From the NCBI RefSeq assembly GCF_000219215.1, contig NC_015726.1, positions 62,001 through 126,000 of the forward strand: a stretch of 64,000 nt of DNA, given 5' to 3'. Position numbers and translations under genes: made by a program. A model generated the notes under the pieces. It did not search any database and had not been told where the DNA came from. It saw only the letters and a program-made list of their open reading frames with translations. The DNA is from Cupriavidus necator N-1. Its GTDB lineage: Bacteria > Pseudomonadota > Gammaproteobacteria > Burkholderiales > Burkholderiaceae. The stretch's first letter is position 1, and each line of letters opens with the position of its first letter. Below, piece after piece: positions 1 through 7,566 of this stretch.

Positions 1-320
1 GCGGGCACCAGTTCCGGGTGGGCGGGATAGCGCGTGCAGCGCCCGCCGGATGCAAAGCGCCAGCCGTGATAGCCGCAATGCAGCAGGCCGTCGCGCACGG
101 CGCCCAGCGTGAAAGCCGCGCCGCGGTGCGGGCAGCGGTCGTCCCAGGCGTGCCAGCCGTCGGCGTTGCGCCACAGCACCAGCGCGCGGCCAAAGAGCCG
201 GGCTGGGAAGGGGCCGTCACCGCGAGCCTGTTCGATCGCCAGCACGGGGTGCCACTGGCCCAGTTCGGGCCCGGCCGCATCGGGGGCCTGACCTGTTGCT
301 TGTCGTGGGGTCTCGGTCAT
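1..320 (-). CDS. Rieske [2Fe-2S] oxygenase, N-terminal part (runs off the window)
   Basis: This is the first 106 residues of a minus-strand gene that continues beyond base 1. It shows a Rieske iron-sulfur motif: Cys63-Pro-His65 and, 16 residues later, Cys82-Gly-Tyr-His85, followed by Gly-Trp. That is the CxH...CxxH cluster that carries electrons to the catalytic iron in ring-hydroxylating and demethylating oxygenases. The ATG at 318-320 is preceded by a GAAGG stretch and no earlier in-frame start is better. The catalytic domain lies outside the window, so the substrate cannot be named. It is divergent from the MFS transporter gene. Assignment to Rieske proteins is firm; oxygenase rather than a ferredoxin component is inferred from the long N-terminal lead-in. 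Confidence 0.85.
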   Translation of the reverse strand, partial: MTETPRQATGQAPDAAGPELGQWHPVLAIEQARGDGPFPARLFGRALVLWRNADGWHAWDDRCPHRGAAFTLGAVRDGLLHCGYHGWRFASGGRCTRYPAHPELVP

Positions 321-407
321 GACGAAATCTTACCTTCGATAGCGGTGATGTGATCTTGCATCGACTGTGGTGCCCTGATCGTGTCGCTAAAGTGATGTTT
401 CAGTCGC

Positions 408-446
408 CTTGCGTCGCAAGCGCGATATTTGCTGGCCGCATATAAT
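408..446 (+). promoter_or_regulatory. Possible operator and -10 box upstream of the MFS gene
   Basis: A perfect inverted repeat with one central base (CTTGCG T CGCAAG, 408-420) lies just upstream of a TATAAT hexamer at 441-446. No convincing -35 box sits at the right distance, so this is a weak promoter call. It lies in the divergent gap between the Rieske gene and the MFS gene and is the only clear symmetric element there. Confidence 0.25.
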
Positions 447-567
447 TATGCGTTCGCTGAATTAGGCCTCCGCGATGGCGTCACGCCCCTCTCACGCGGT
501 TCCTGGCCGATATTCCCTGCATTTGACGTTGCTTTCACCGCACACCGCTGCGGTCTCGTGCCTGCCC

Positions 568-2134
568 ATGTCTTCCCCCTCTTCTGCCGCATCCGCCCGG
601 GACACCACGCCGGCCCTGCCCGCCCACGACCATCGCGCCGTGATGCGGGTGATCGGCGGCATCGTGCTGTGCATCCTGCTGGCCGCGCTCGACCAGACCG
701 TGGTGATCCCGGCGGTGCCGGCGATCGCCAATGACCTGAACGGCTTCAGCCACCTGTCGTGGATCGTGACGGCGTACCTGATCGTGTCGACGGTGACCAC
801 GCCGCTGTATGGCAAGCTGTCGGACAGTTTTGGCCGGCGGCGCCTGCTGATGGTGGCGATCATGCTGTTTATCGGCGCCTCGGTGGCATGCGCGCTGGCG
901 CAGACGCTGGGCCAGCTGATCATGTTCCGCGCGCTGCAGGGCGTGGGCGGCGGCGGGCTGATGTCGCTGGCGCAGGCGGCCATTGCCGATGTGGTGGCGC
1001 CGCGCCAGCGCGGGCGCTACCAGGGCTACCTAGCCACGGTGTGGGCGGTGGCGTCGATCGCCGGGCCGCTGGTGGGCGGCTGGGTCTCTGACCATATGTC
1101 GTGGCGCTGGCTGTTCTGGGTCAACGTGCCGCTGGGCCTGCTGGCGATGTTGATGTGCTACCGCGGGCTGGCCATGCTGCCGCCGCGTGGCGGGCGTGCG
1201 CGCGTGGACTGGGCCGGGGGCGCTGCTGCTGGCGGTGGCCATCGTCGCCTTCCTGCTGGCGATGAGCTGGGGCGGCGACGTCTACGACTGGCTCTCGCCA
1301 GAGCTGGGCGCCCTGCTCCTGGCCGCCGTGGCCGCCGTGGTCCTGCTGACCTGGCAGGAGCGCCGCGCCGCGGACCCGATGCTGCCGCCGCGCCTGTTTG
1401 CCAACCGTGCCTATGTGATGGGCGTGGCCGCCTCGGCGCTGGCCGCGCTCGATATCTTCCTGTGCATCTTTGCCCTGCCCCTGCACTTCCAGCTGGTGCG
1501 TGGCGCCGATGCATCGACCTCCGGCCTGCTGGTGATGCCGTTCCTGCTGGCCACCGTGGCGGGCAACTTTATCGTCGCGTGGTTGGCGCCCCGCGTGGGC
1601 CGCATGCGCGGCATCCTGACGGGCGGCTATATCGCTGCCGCGCTGGGGCTGATCGTGCTGGCGCTGGTGACCCCCGCGATGCCGTTGGCCGTGGTGCTGG
1701 CGGCGATGACGCTGGCCGGCGTGGGCCTGGGCATGACCATGGTGTCGACGCTGATCAGTGTGCAGAACGTGCTCGAGCGCCGCGATACCGGCGCCGGCAC
1801 CGGCGCGCTGCTGGTGCTGCGCTCCCTAGGCAGTGCGATCGGTGGGGCGCTGGCTGGTACGTTGCTGACGCTGGAATTCCGCCATGCGCTGGCGGCATCG
1901 GGGGTCACGCAGGCGCTGGACCTGGGCGCGCTGCGCCACGGCAGCGAGGCCTTTGCGCAACTGTCGCCGTCCGTGCGCGCGGTGCTGGCGGGCGGCGTGG
2001 AGTCGGGCTTCCACCTGATCTTTGCCGCGGGCGCGGCGGCGGCGGTGCTGGCACTGCTGATCGTGCGCCGCATGCCGGACCTGGAGCTGCGCGGCAGCGT
2101 CACCGAACACGCCGCCACGCTGGCGATGGATTGA
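568..2134 (+). pseudogene. DHA2-type MFS multidrug efflux transporter, broken by a +1 frameshift
   Basis: Two overlapping reading frames together encode one 14-helix MFS transporter of the DHA2 (EmrB/QacA-like) family. The first half, from the ATG at 568, has the family signature LDQTVVIPA in helix 1, an FGRRR loop 2-3 motif and the helix 5 region; the second half (second frame, to the stop at 2134) carries the remaining helices. The switch falls in a run of five G at 1216-1220: removing one G joins the frames into about 521 residues, the normal length. An upstream in-frame ATG at 475 exists, but 568 gives a normal short cytoplasmic N-terminus. The break may be real or a homopolymer sequencing error. 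The role would be proton-driven export of drugs or hydrophobic compounds. Confidence 0.85.
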
Positions 2135-2214
2135 GCCGGCCTGCCGGAAAGCCGCTACCGGCGTAGACTATGGCGTACCCGATACAGCGAGCCGCCTTCC
2201 GGAGCCCCATCGCC

Positions 2215-2859
2215 ATGACTCGTCGTTTCCCCTCGTCCGCCACACTCCGACAACTGCGCCCGGCCGCCCTCGCCGGCGCGCTGGCGCTGGCCGCAGCCGG
2301 CGCCGCGCTATTGCCGCACCCTGCCCGCGCCGCCGACAAGCCGGCCGCCGCGCCTGCACCGCAGGCAACAGGCGCCTGCCCGGCGTCGCTCAACTTCAAG
2401 TTCCCGCGCCTGCAGGATGAAGCCCCGCAAAACCTCTGCCAGTACGCGGGCAAGGTCGTGCTGGTGGTCAACACCGCCAGCTACTGCGGCTTCACGCCCC
2501 AGTACGAAGGGCTGGAGGCGCTCTACAGCAAGTACCGTGACCGCGGCCTGGTCGTGCTGGGCTTCCCGTCGAACGATTTCTCGCAGGAGCCCGGCTCGGA
2601 GAAGCAGATCGCGGACTTCTGCTACAACACCTACGGCGTCAAGTTCCCGATGCTGGGCAAGTCGCACGTGCGCGGCAGCGAGGCCAACCCGATGTACGCG
2701 CTGCTGGCGAAGGAAACCGGCACCGCGCCCAAGTGGAACTTCTACAAATACCTGATCGGCCGCAACGGCCAGGTGGTGGGCAGCTACAACAGCAAGACCA
2801 CGCCTGACGACAAGAAGTTCGTCGCCAAGATCGAAGAACTGCTGGCCAGCCCGCGCTGA
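2215..2859 (+). CDS. Secreted glutathione peroxidase family protein
   Basis: A 214-residue thiol peroxidase of the glutathione peroxidase family, which reduces hydroperoxides. The first about 39 residues are a signal peptide (Arg-Arg near the start, a long Ala/Leu core, cleavage likely after ARA), so the enzyme should work in the periplasm. The peroxidatic Cys91 is in the NTASYCG motif, and the WNF motif (Trp174-Asn175) is present. The middle motif reads GFPSNDFSQEPG where the family normally has FPCNQFG, so the second (resolving-type) Cys and the usual Gln at that point are replaced. The start at 2215 was chosen because it begins directly with the signal peptide; an ATG at 2170 would add 15 unlikely residues. 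It stands alone between the MFS gene and the ODP gene. Confidence 0.85.
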   Translation: MTRRFPSSATLRQLRPAALAGALALAAAGAALLPHPARAADKPAAAPAPQATGACPASLNFKFPRLQDEAPQNLCQYAGKVVLVVNTASYCGFTPQYEGLEALYSKYRDRGLVVLGFPSNDFSQEPGSEKQIADFCYNTYGVKFPMLGKSHVRGSEANPMYALLAKETGTAPKWNFYKYLIGRNGQVVGSYNSKTTPDDKKFVAKIEELLASPR

Positions 2860-3004
2860 CGCGCGCGACGCCCGGCCGGGGTGTACACGCCTGACGACAG
2901 TCCGGCCGCTGGGGGGCGCGTGTTCCCTCCCCCATTGATTTGCATCAAGTTTGCAATGGGATTCGCTGAGTAACGTCGCCGCTTGCGACGAGCGGAGCGA
3001 GGCA

Positions 3005-3790
3005 ATGGGAATCACGTTGTACGACGCGGACGGGCACACCTGCCTGATGTTCACCGACCTGGTCGAGGAAGCGCATGGCGAAGCGGTGCAGACCAACCAG
3101 TTCCTGGTCGTCGACCACGGGCATGGCGCGCTGATCGATCCCGGCGGGCAGATGACCTACAGCGAGCTGTATCTCACCATCAGCCGCTACTTTCCGCCCA
3201 AGCAACTCGACTACGTGCTGGCTTCGCATGCCGATCCGGACATCGTCGCATCGGTCGGACGCTGGCTGACGGGCTCTGACTGCCGCATCTTGATTTCCAG
3301 CGTGTGGGCGCGCTTCCTTCCGCATTTCTGCCAGGCCGGTAAGACGGCCGGGCGCATCGTGACGATTCCCGATGCGGGCATGCATATCCCGCTCGGGCAC
3401 AGCTCCCTGGTCGCGGTGCCAGCGCACTTCCTGCATTCCGAAGGCAATTTCCAGTTCTACGATCCGATCAGCAAGATCCTGTTCTCGGGCGATCTCGGCG
3501 CGGCCATGACAGGCGCCAAAGCGGCCGGCACCACGGTGACGGATTTCGATGCGCATACTCGCCTGATGCTGCCGTTCCACCAGCGCTACATGAGCGGCAG
3601 CCGCGCGTGCCGGCTGTGGGCAGCCATGGCGCGGTCGATGGATATCGAATGGATCGTGCCGCAGCACGGGCCGTCGTTTCGCGGCAAGCACATGGTGGCG
3701 CGCTTTATTGACTGGATCGACGCGCTGGCGTGCGGGCTGGACCTGCTGACGCAGGACCACTATCGCGTGCCCGCACCCGCCATGCGCTGA
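3005..3790 (+). CDS. ODP-type metallo-beta-lactamase-fold protein (flavodiiron-like)
   Basis: A 261-residue protein resembling the diiron domain of flavodiiron proteins and ODP oxygen/peroxide sensors, without an attached flavodoxin domain. The metal ligands can be followed: His75-x-Asp77-x-Asp79, His144 in HSEGN, Asp163 in SGDLG and a late His in PQHGP. Family members usually have HxExDH; here Glu is Asp77 and the final His is Ile80, so the metal site is altered. The start at 3005 was chosen because it opens the beta-strand; an in-frame ATG at 2951 would add 18 residues without domain character. Its stop codon abuts the stop of the convergent GST gene with no gap. Function could be O2/NO/peroxide sensing or reduction; this is inferred. 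Confidence 0.75.
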   Translation: MGITLYDADGHTCLMFTDLVEEAHGEAVQTNQFLVVDHGHGALIDPGGQMTYSELYLTISRYFPPKQLDYVLASHADPDIVASVGRWLTGSDCRILISSVWARFLPHFCQAGKTAGRIVTIPDAGMHIPLGHSSLVAVPAHFLHSEGNFQFYDPISKILFSGDLGAAMTGAKAAGTTVTDFDAHTRLMLPFHQRYMSGSRACRLWAAMARSMDIEWIVPQHGPSFRGKHMVARFIDWIDALACGLDLLTQDHYRVPAPAMR

Positions 3791-4417
3791 TCAGTCGCGC
3801 ACGAGCCCTTCGGCGCGCATGGCTTCCTGCACCGCCGGCCGCGCGGCGATGCGCGACAGGTAGTCCTGTAGCGTGGGGTATGCCGTCAGCGGCATCATCA
3901 GCATGCGGGCCCAGCCGAGGATGGTGAAGCAGTAGGCGTCGGCCACGGTAAAGGTGTCGCCGGTCAGGTACTGGCGGCCCTGCAGGTGCTTGTCGAGCTC
4001 AGCAAAGCGCAGTTGCAGCTTGGCCTTGCAGGCCTCTACCGTACTCTGCGCGGTTTCCTTGTGCCACAGCCACGGGCTGAAGACCTTGTGCAGTTCCGTT
4101 GAGACCAGCGTGATCCAGCCGGTGGCTTCCAGCCGCTCGCGCGTGCCGGCGGCGGGCAGCAGCGCGCGTTCGGGCACCAGGTCGGCGATGTATTGCAGCA
4201 GCGATGCCGCCTCGGTATGGCGCGAGCCGTCGTCGAGCTGCAGCAGCGGCACGTAGCCGCGCGGGTTGATGGTGTAGTAGTCGTCGGTGCCGTTTTCAGG
4301 CACGGCCAGCTTGTGGTGGAGCAGGTCGACTTTGGCCAGCGTGACCGGCAGGCCGGCTTCGCGCAGGGCGATATGGACGGCCATCGAGCAGACGCCCGGA
4401 GTGTAGTAGAGCTTCAT
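3791..4417 (-). CDS. Beta-class glutathione S-transferase
   Basis: A 208-residue cytosolic glutathione transferase. The N-terminal thioredoxin-like domain begins MKLYYTPGVCS, with Cys10 at the position used by bacterial beta-class enzymes, and contains the cis-proline region (GYVPLL) and the TEAASLLQYIA helix that binds the glutathione gamma-glutamyl group. The C-terminal helical domain has the YLTGDTFTVADAY motif. It conjugates or reduces electrophiles with glutathione. The start at 4417 is set by the conserved first strand. It lies downstream of a hairpin that separates it from the catabolic operon, so it is probably transcribed on its own. The substrate is not predictable. Confidence 0.9.
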   Translation of the reverse strand: MKLYYTPGVCSMAVHIALREAGLPVTLAKVDLLHHKLAVPENGTDDYYTINPRGYVPLLQLDDGSRHTEAASLLQYIADLVPERALLPAAGTRERLEATGWITLVSTELHKVFSPWLWHKETAQSTVEACKAKLQLRFAELDKHLQGRQYLTGDTFTVADAYCFTILGWARMLMMPLTAYPTLQDYLSRIAARPAVQEAMRAEGLVRD

Positions 4418-4495
4418 TGCGATCCTGTAGTGGTTGCCTGGCCGCCACGCCATGCGGCGGCCGTGCAGGCAGTCTAGGATCGCCCCCCTTATGCA

Positions 4496-4525
4496 GCAAT
4501 GCGCGTCCTTGCGGACGCGCATTGC
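4496..4525 (-). terminator. Perfect 13-bp hairpin ending the catabolic operon
   Basis: A 13-bp perfect inverted repeat (4496-4508 against 4513-4525) with a four-base TTGC loop lies between the racemase-like gene and the GST gene, both on the minus strand. There is no T-tract on either side, so it may stall polymerase, stabilise the upstream mRNA 3' end or act with Rho, rather than being a classical intrinsic terminator. Confidence 0.55.
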
Positions 4526-4572
4526 AGATTTGCACAGGGCTCAGTTTGCGCTCAGTTTGCGCTCGAATGCGC

Positions 4573-5310
4573 TCAGTCGAGCAGCTTTGCCAGCGCCGGC
4601 GGCAGGCCGGCATTGGGCTTGCGCGGCGGCCGCGCGAAGCTGCCCTGCGTGGCGCTGCCGGCGCGCAGGGCCACCAGCGATTCGCAATGCCGCACCGCGC
4701 TCGACACGCCATCCACCACCGGCACCGGGATGCGCCCTTGCAGCGAGCGTGCCAGTCCCGCCAGCGGCGCGCCGGCGACGATGATCACGTCGGCGCCGTC
4801 CTGCTCGATGGCTTGCAGGGCCAGTTGTTCCAGCCGCGCGGCATGGTCTTCCTGTACGCTGCCGATATCGCGCAGGGGCTCCTGCAGCGAACGCACGCTG
4901 GCCAGCCGCGACGACAGGCCGTTGGCCGCTACGCATTCGCGGTACCACGCCTGGATGCGGTGCGAGATCGCGATGATGGAGAAGCGCTGCCCCAGCAGGC
5001 AGGCGCTGGCCAGCGCGGCTTCGGTCATGCCGACGACAGGGACGTCGAACAGCTCTTTCAGGCCGGCCAGGCCGGGGTCGCCGAACGCGGCGACCACCAG
5101 GCCGTCGAACTGGCCGGCGTGTTCCGCGGCGGCGCAGGCGGTGGCATAGCCGCCGACCAGCGCCTCGAAGCGGGTTTCGATATAGGCCACGCCGAAGGCC
5201 GCGGTGGCCATCTGCAGCGTGGTGGTGGCGGCGGCGGTGCGCCGCGCTTCCGCCTCGATCAGCGCCGTGACGGATTCGCTGATATTGGGATTGACGATCA
5301 GGAGTTTCAT
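4573..5310 (-). CDS. Asp/Glu/hydantoin racemase family protein without the usual cysteines
   Basis: A 245-residue protein of the aspartate/glutamate/hydantoin racemase superfamily, beginning with the family strand KLLIVNPNIS. Relatives racemise hydantoins or allantoin with two cysteines, one in a CFGDPG-like motif and one in a GCAG-like motif. Here the first reads AAFGDPG (Ala75) and the second AGAPLAG (about residues 180-186), so both thiols appear absent. Standard two-base racemisation is therefore doubtful; the subgroup may do another reaction. The start at 5310 is set by the conserved first strand. It is the last gene of the operon, 31 bases after the dihydropyrimidinase-like gene, and is followed by a strong hairpin. 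The family is certain; the reaction is not. Confidence 0.8.
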   Translation of the reverse strand: MKLLIVNPNISESVTALIEAEARRTAAATTTLQMATAAFGVAYIETRFEALVGGYATACAAAEHAGQFDGLVVAAFGDPGLAGLKELFDVPVVGMTEAALASACLLGQRFSIIAISHRIQAWYRECVAANGLSSRLASVRSLQEPLRDIGSVQEDHAARLEQLALQAIEQDGADVIIVAGAPLAGLARSLQGRIPVPVVDGVSSAVRHCESLVALRAGSATQGSFARPPRKPNAGLPPALAKLLD

Positions 5311-5341
5311 GGTCGGAGTAGGTTGGCTGCAGGCTTGGCGA

Positions 5342-6763
5342 TCAGCCCAGCATCGGCGCGCCCGCCGGCAGGAACTGCCCGCGGCCGGCCTGGGGTTCCT
5401 GGTACTGGCCATCGCGCACCAGCATCTCGCCGCGCGAGAAGCAATGCACCGGCCAGCCGGTCACTTCGATACCTTCGTACGGCGTGTAGTCCACCGCGTG
5501 GTGCAGCGCGCTGTTGCGGATCTGCACGCGCTTGTTCGGGTCCCACAGCACGATGTCCGCATCCGCGCCGATGGCGATGGTGCCCTTGCGCGGATACAGG
5601 CCATACAGCCGTGCCGGCCGCCACGAGGTCAGCTCGACAAACTGGTGCAGCGACAGCTTGCCGCGCGCCACGCCGTCGAACAGCAGCGGCAGGCGCGTCT
5701 CGATGCCCGGCACGCCGTTGGGGATATGCTCGAACGAAGGCCGTTCGCCGCCCGGCTGCTTGCCTTGCGGGTCGTCATAGCGGAACGGTGCATGGTCTGA
5801 CGAGAACACGCTGAACACGCCATTGGTCAGCGCGCGCCAGACCGCGGCCTGGTTCTCCGGGTCGCGCGGCGGCGGGCTGCACACGCACTTGGCGCCTTCG
5901 TAGCCGTCGTCGCCGGGCAGGGCCATGTCGTCTGCGGTCAGGTACAGGTACTGCGGGCAGGTCTCGGCCAGGATCTGCAGCCCCCTGCCCTGTGCCCAGC
6001 GGATCTGCTCGATCGCTTCCTTGCCCGAGACATGCACGATCAGGATCGGCACGTCGACCAGTTCGGCAAAGGTGATGGCGCGGTGCGTGGCCTCGCGCTC
6101 CACCGCGGCGGGCCGTGCCAGGCCGTGGAAGCGCGGTGCGATGCGCCCTTCCCCGACCAGCTTGTCGGTCAGCCACGAGATGCAGTCGGCGTTCTCGGCA
6201 TGCACCATCACCAGCGCGCCGTTCTGTTTGGCGACGTCCAGCACCGACAGCATTTCGCGGTCGGACAGCTTCAGGTCGTCATAGGTCATGTAGACCTTGA
6301 ACGAGCTGTAGCCCTTGCGGATCAGCGTCGGCAGTTCATCGGCCAGCACCGCCGGCGTGGGGTCGGCCACGATCAGGTGGAAGGCGTAGTCGATCACCGC
6401 GCGGCCTTCGGCGCGGCGATGGTAGTCCGCCACGGCAGCCTTGAGCGATGCACCCTTTTCCTGCGCGGCAAACGGGATCACGGTGGTGGTGCCGCCGCAC
6501 ACCGCGGCACGCGTGCCGGTGAAGAAGTCGTCGGCCATGCGCAGGCCGTCGGGCATGGGCTGGTCGAGGTGGCAATGGCCATCGACGCCGCCGGGCAGCG
6601 CCAGCAGGCCATCGGCATCGATCTCGCGCGCGGCTTGTGGCAGTGCGTGGCCGAGCGCGACGATCTGCCCGTTGCGCACGCCGATATCGCAGCGGAAGCG
6701 GTCAGAGGCAGTGACCACGTCCGCGCGCCGGATCACCAGGTCGAGGCTGTCGTGAGCGGACAT
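5342..6763 (-). CDS. Dihydropyrimidinase / D-hydantoinase family amidohydrolase
   Basis: A 473-residue cytosolic amidohydrolase that opens cyclic ureides or imides such as dihydropyrimidines and hydantoins. The binuclear metal site is complete: His63-Cys-His65, the carboxylated-lysine position Lys156 in SSFKVYMTYD, His188 in VHAEN, His244 in HVSGKE and Asp323 in SSDHAPF. Length fits the family (about 460-490). The start at 6763 has a GGAG site eight bases upstream, lying inside the end of the preceding gene; the gap to that gene is four bases, so the two are translationally close. No beta-ureidopropionase or N-carbamoylase gene is next to it, so plain pyrimidine catabolism is not obvious; an imide or substituted hydantoin substrate is possible. 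Confidence 0.88.
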   Translation of the reverse strand: MSAHDSLDLVIRRADVVTASDRFRCDIGVRNGQIVALGHALPQAAREIDADGLLALPGGVDGHCHLDQPMPDGLRMADDFFTGTRAAVCGGTTTVIPFAAQEKGASLKAAVADYHRRAEGRAVIDYAFHLIVADPTPAVLADELPTLIRKGYSSFKVYMTYDDLKLSDREMLSVLDVAKQNGALVMVHAENADCISWLTDKLVGEGRIAPRFHGLARPAAVEREATHRAITFAELVDVPILIVHVSGKEAIEQIRWAQGRGLQILAETCPQYLYLTADDMALPGDDGYEGAKCVCSPPPRDPENQAAVWRALTNGVFSVFSSDHAPFRYDDPQGKQPGGERPSFEHIPNGVPGIETRLPLLFDGVARGKLSLHQFVELTSWRPARLYGLYPRKGTIAIGADADIVLWDPNKRVQIRNSALHHAVDYTPYEGIEVTGWPVHCFSRGEMLVRDGQYQEPQAGRGQFLPAGAPMLG

Positions 6764-6767
6764 CGGC

Positions 6768-7505
6768 TTACTCCACTTCGCGGAACAGGCGGCCCCAGCC
6801 GCGCAGCTCGCGCGTGTCCACTCCGCACAGGCGCAGCGACTTCCACACCACGGTGGAGATGGTGTCGTACAGCGGAATGCCGGTTTCGGCTTCAAGTTCT
6901 TCGGCCAGGTGCGCGGCGCGCAGGTTGGTGCAGAAGGTGGTGATGGCCTGCGGCTGGTGCTGGGCCAGGCCGCGCACCATCTCGCGGATGGTGTCTTCCT
7001 CGACCTCGGCGAAGCTGTAGTTCACATGCAGGTCCAGGTGGCTCTCGGCCACGCAGTTGAAGCCGCTGCGCTCGTAGTTGGCGATGATGCGCTGCTGCAC
7101 ATCGTCCAGGTACGGCGTGGCCAGGCCGAAGTTGCGCGCGCCGGTCTTTTCCAGGATCTCGTTGAGCGCCAGCACCGAGGTGGTGGCCGGGATGCCGGTG
7201 GCTTCGGTGATCTGCTTGCACAGCGCTTCATCCTTGTCGAAGCCGAGCCAGCCGGAAGACGTGCCGTTCCAGGCGATGACATCGACGCGCGCATCGGCCA
7301 GCAGGCTGGCGGCGGCCAGGATCTTGTCCAGGTTGAACTGGCCCAGGGCCTGGTCGCGCAGCGAGATCTCGGTCACGGTGAAGCGCGAGAAATGCGCGCT
7401 GACGTTGGGCAGGCCGCTGACCATGGCGCTGGTGATCGGTTCGAGCGCCGTGTTGGAAGACGGGGTCAGCATGCCGAGGCGGATTTGCTTGGTCATTTCA
7501 GTCAT
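6768..7505 (-). CDS. Maleate isomerase / arylmalonate decarboxylase-like protein
   Basis: A 245-residue protein of the Asp/Glu racemase superfamily, closest in look to maleate cis-trans isomerases and arylmalonate decarboxylase. The N-terminal strand is IRLGMLTPSSN. At the first active-site position there is Gly81-Thr82-Ser83 in place of a Cys; the second position keeps Cys192 in TTFCTNL, and a Tyr132 sits in TPYLDD. From known structures, Gly-Thr-Ser plus one Cys is the decarboxylase arrangement, while isomerases and racemases have two cysteines. Start candidates are 7505 and 7496 (two Met close together); 7505 is given. It lies between the secreted hydrolase and the dihydropyrimidinase-like gene in one operon. 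The exact reaction is inferred and open. Confidence 0.75.
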   Translation of the reverse strand: MTEMTKQIRLGMLTPSSNTALEPITSAMVSGLPNVSAHFSRFTVTEISLRDQALGQFNLDKILAAASLLADARVDVIAWNGTSSGWLGFDKDEALCKQITEATGIPATTSVLALNEILEKTGARNFGLATPYLDDVQQRIIANYERSGFNCVAESHLDLHVNYSFAEVEEDTIREMVRGLAQHQPQAITTFCTNLRAAHLAEELEAETGIPLYDTISTVVWKSLRLCGVDTRELRGWGRLFREVE

Positions 7506-7566
7506 TCTCAGGAGTGAGCGGGCGCCGTCCGCCTGGATATGCCGGGGGCGGCGCCGCTTCGGTTGT

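Noticed and set aside
4417..5814. Long plus-strand open frame opposite the racemase and hydantoinase genes
   Set aside because: Arg/Ala-rich shadow of high-GC codon bias; the minus-strand frames have complete conserved domains.
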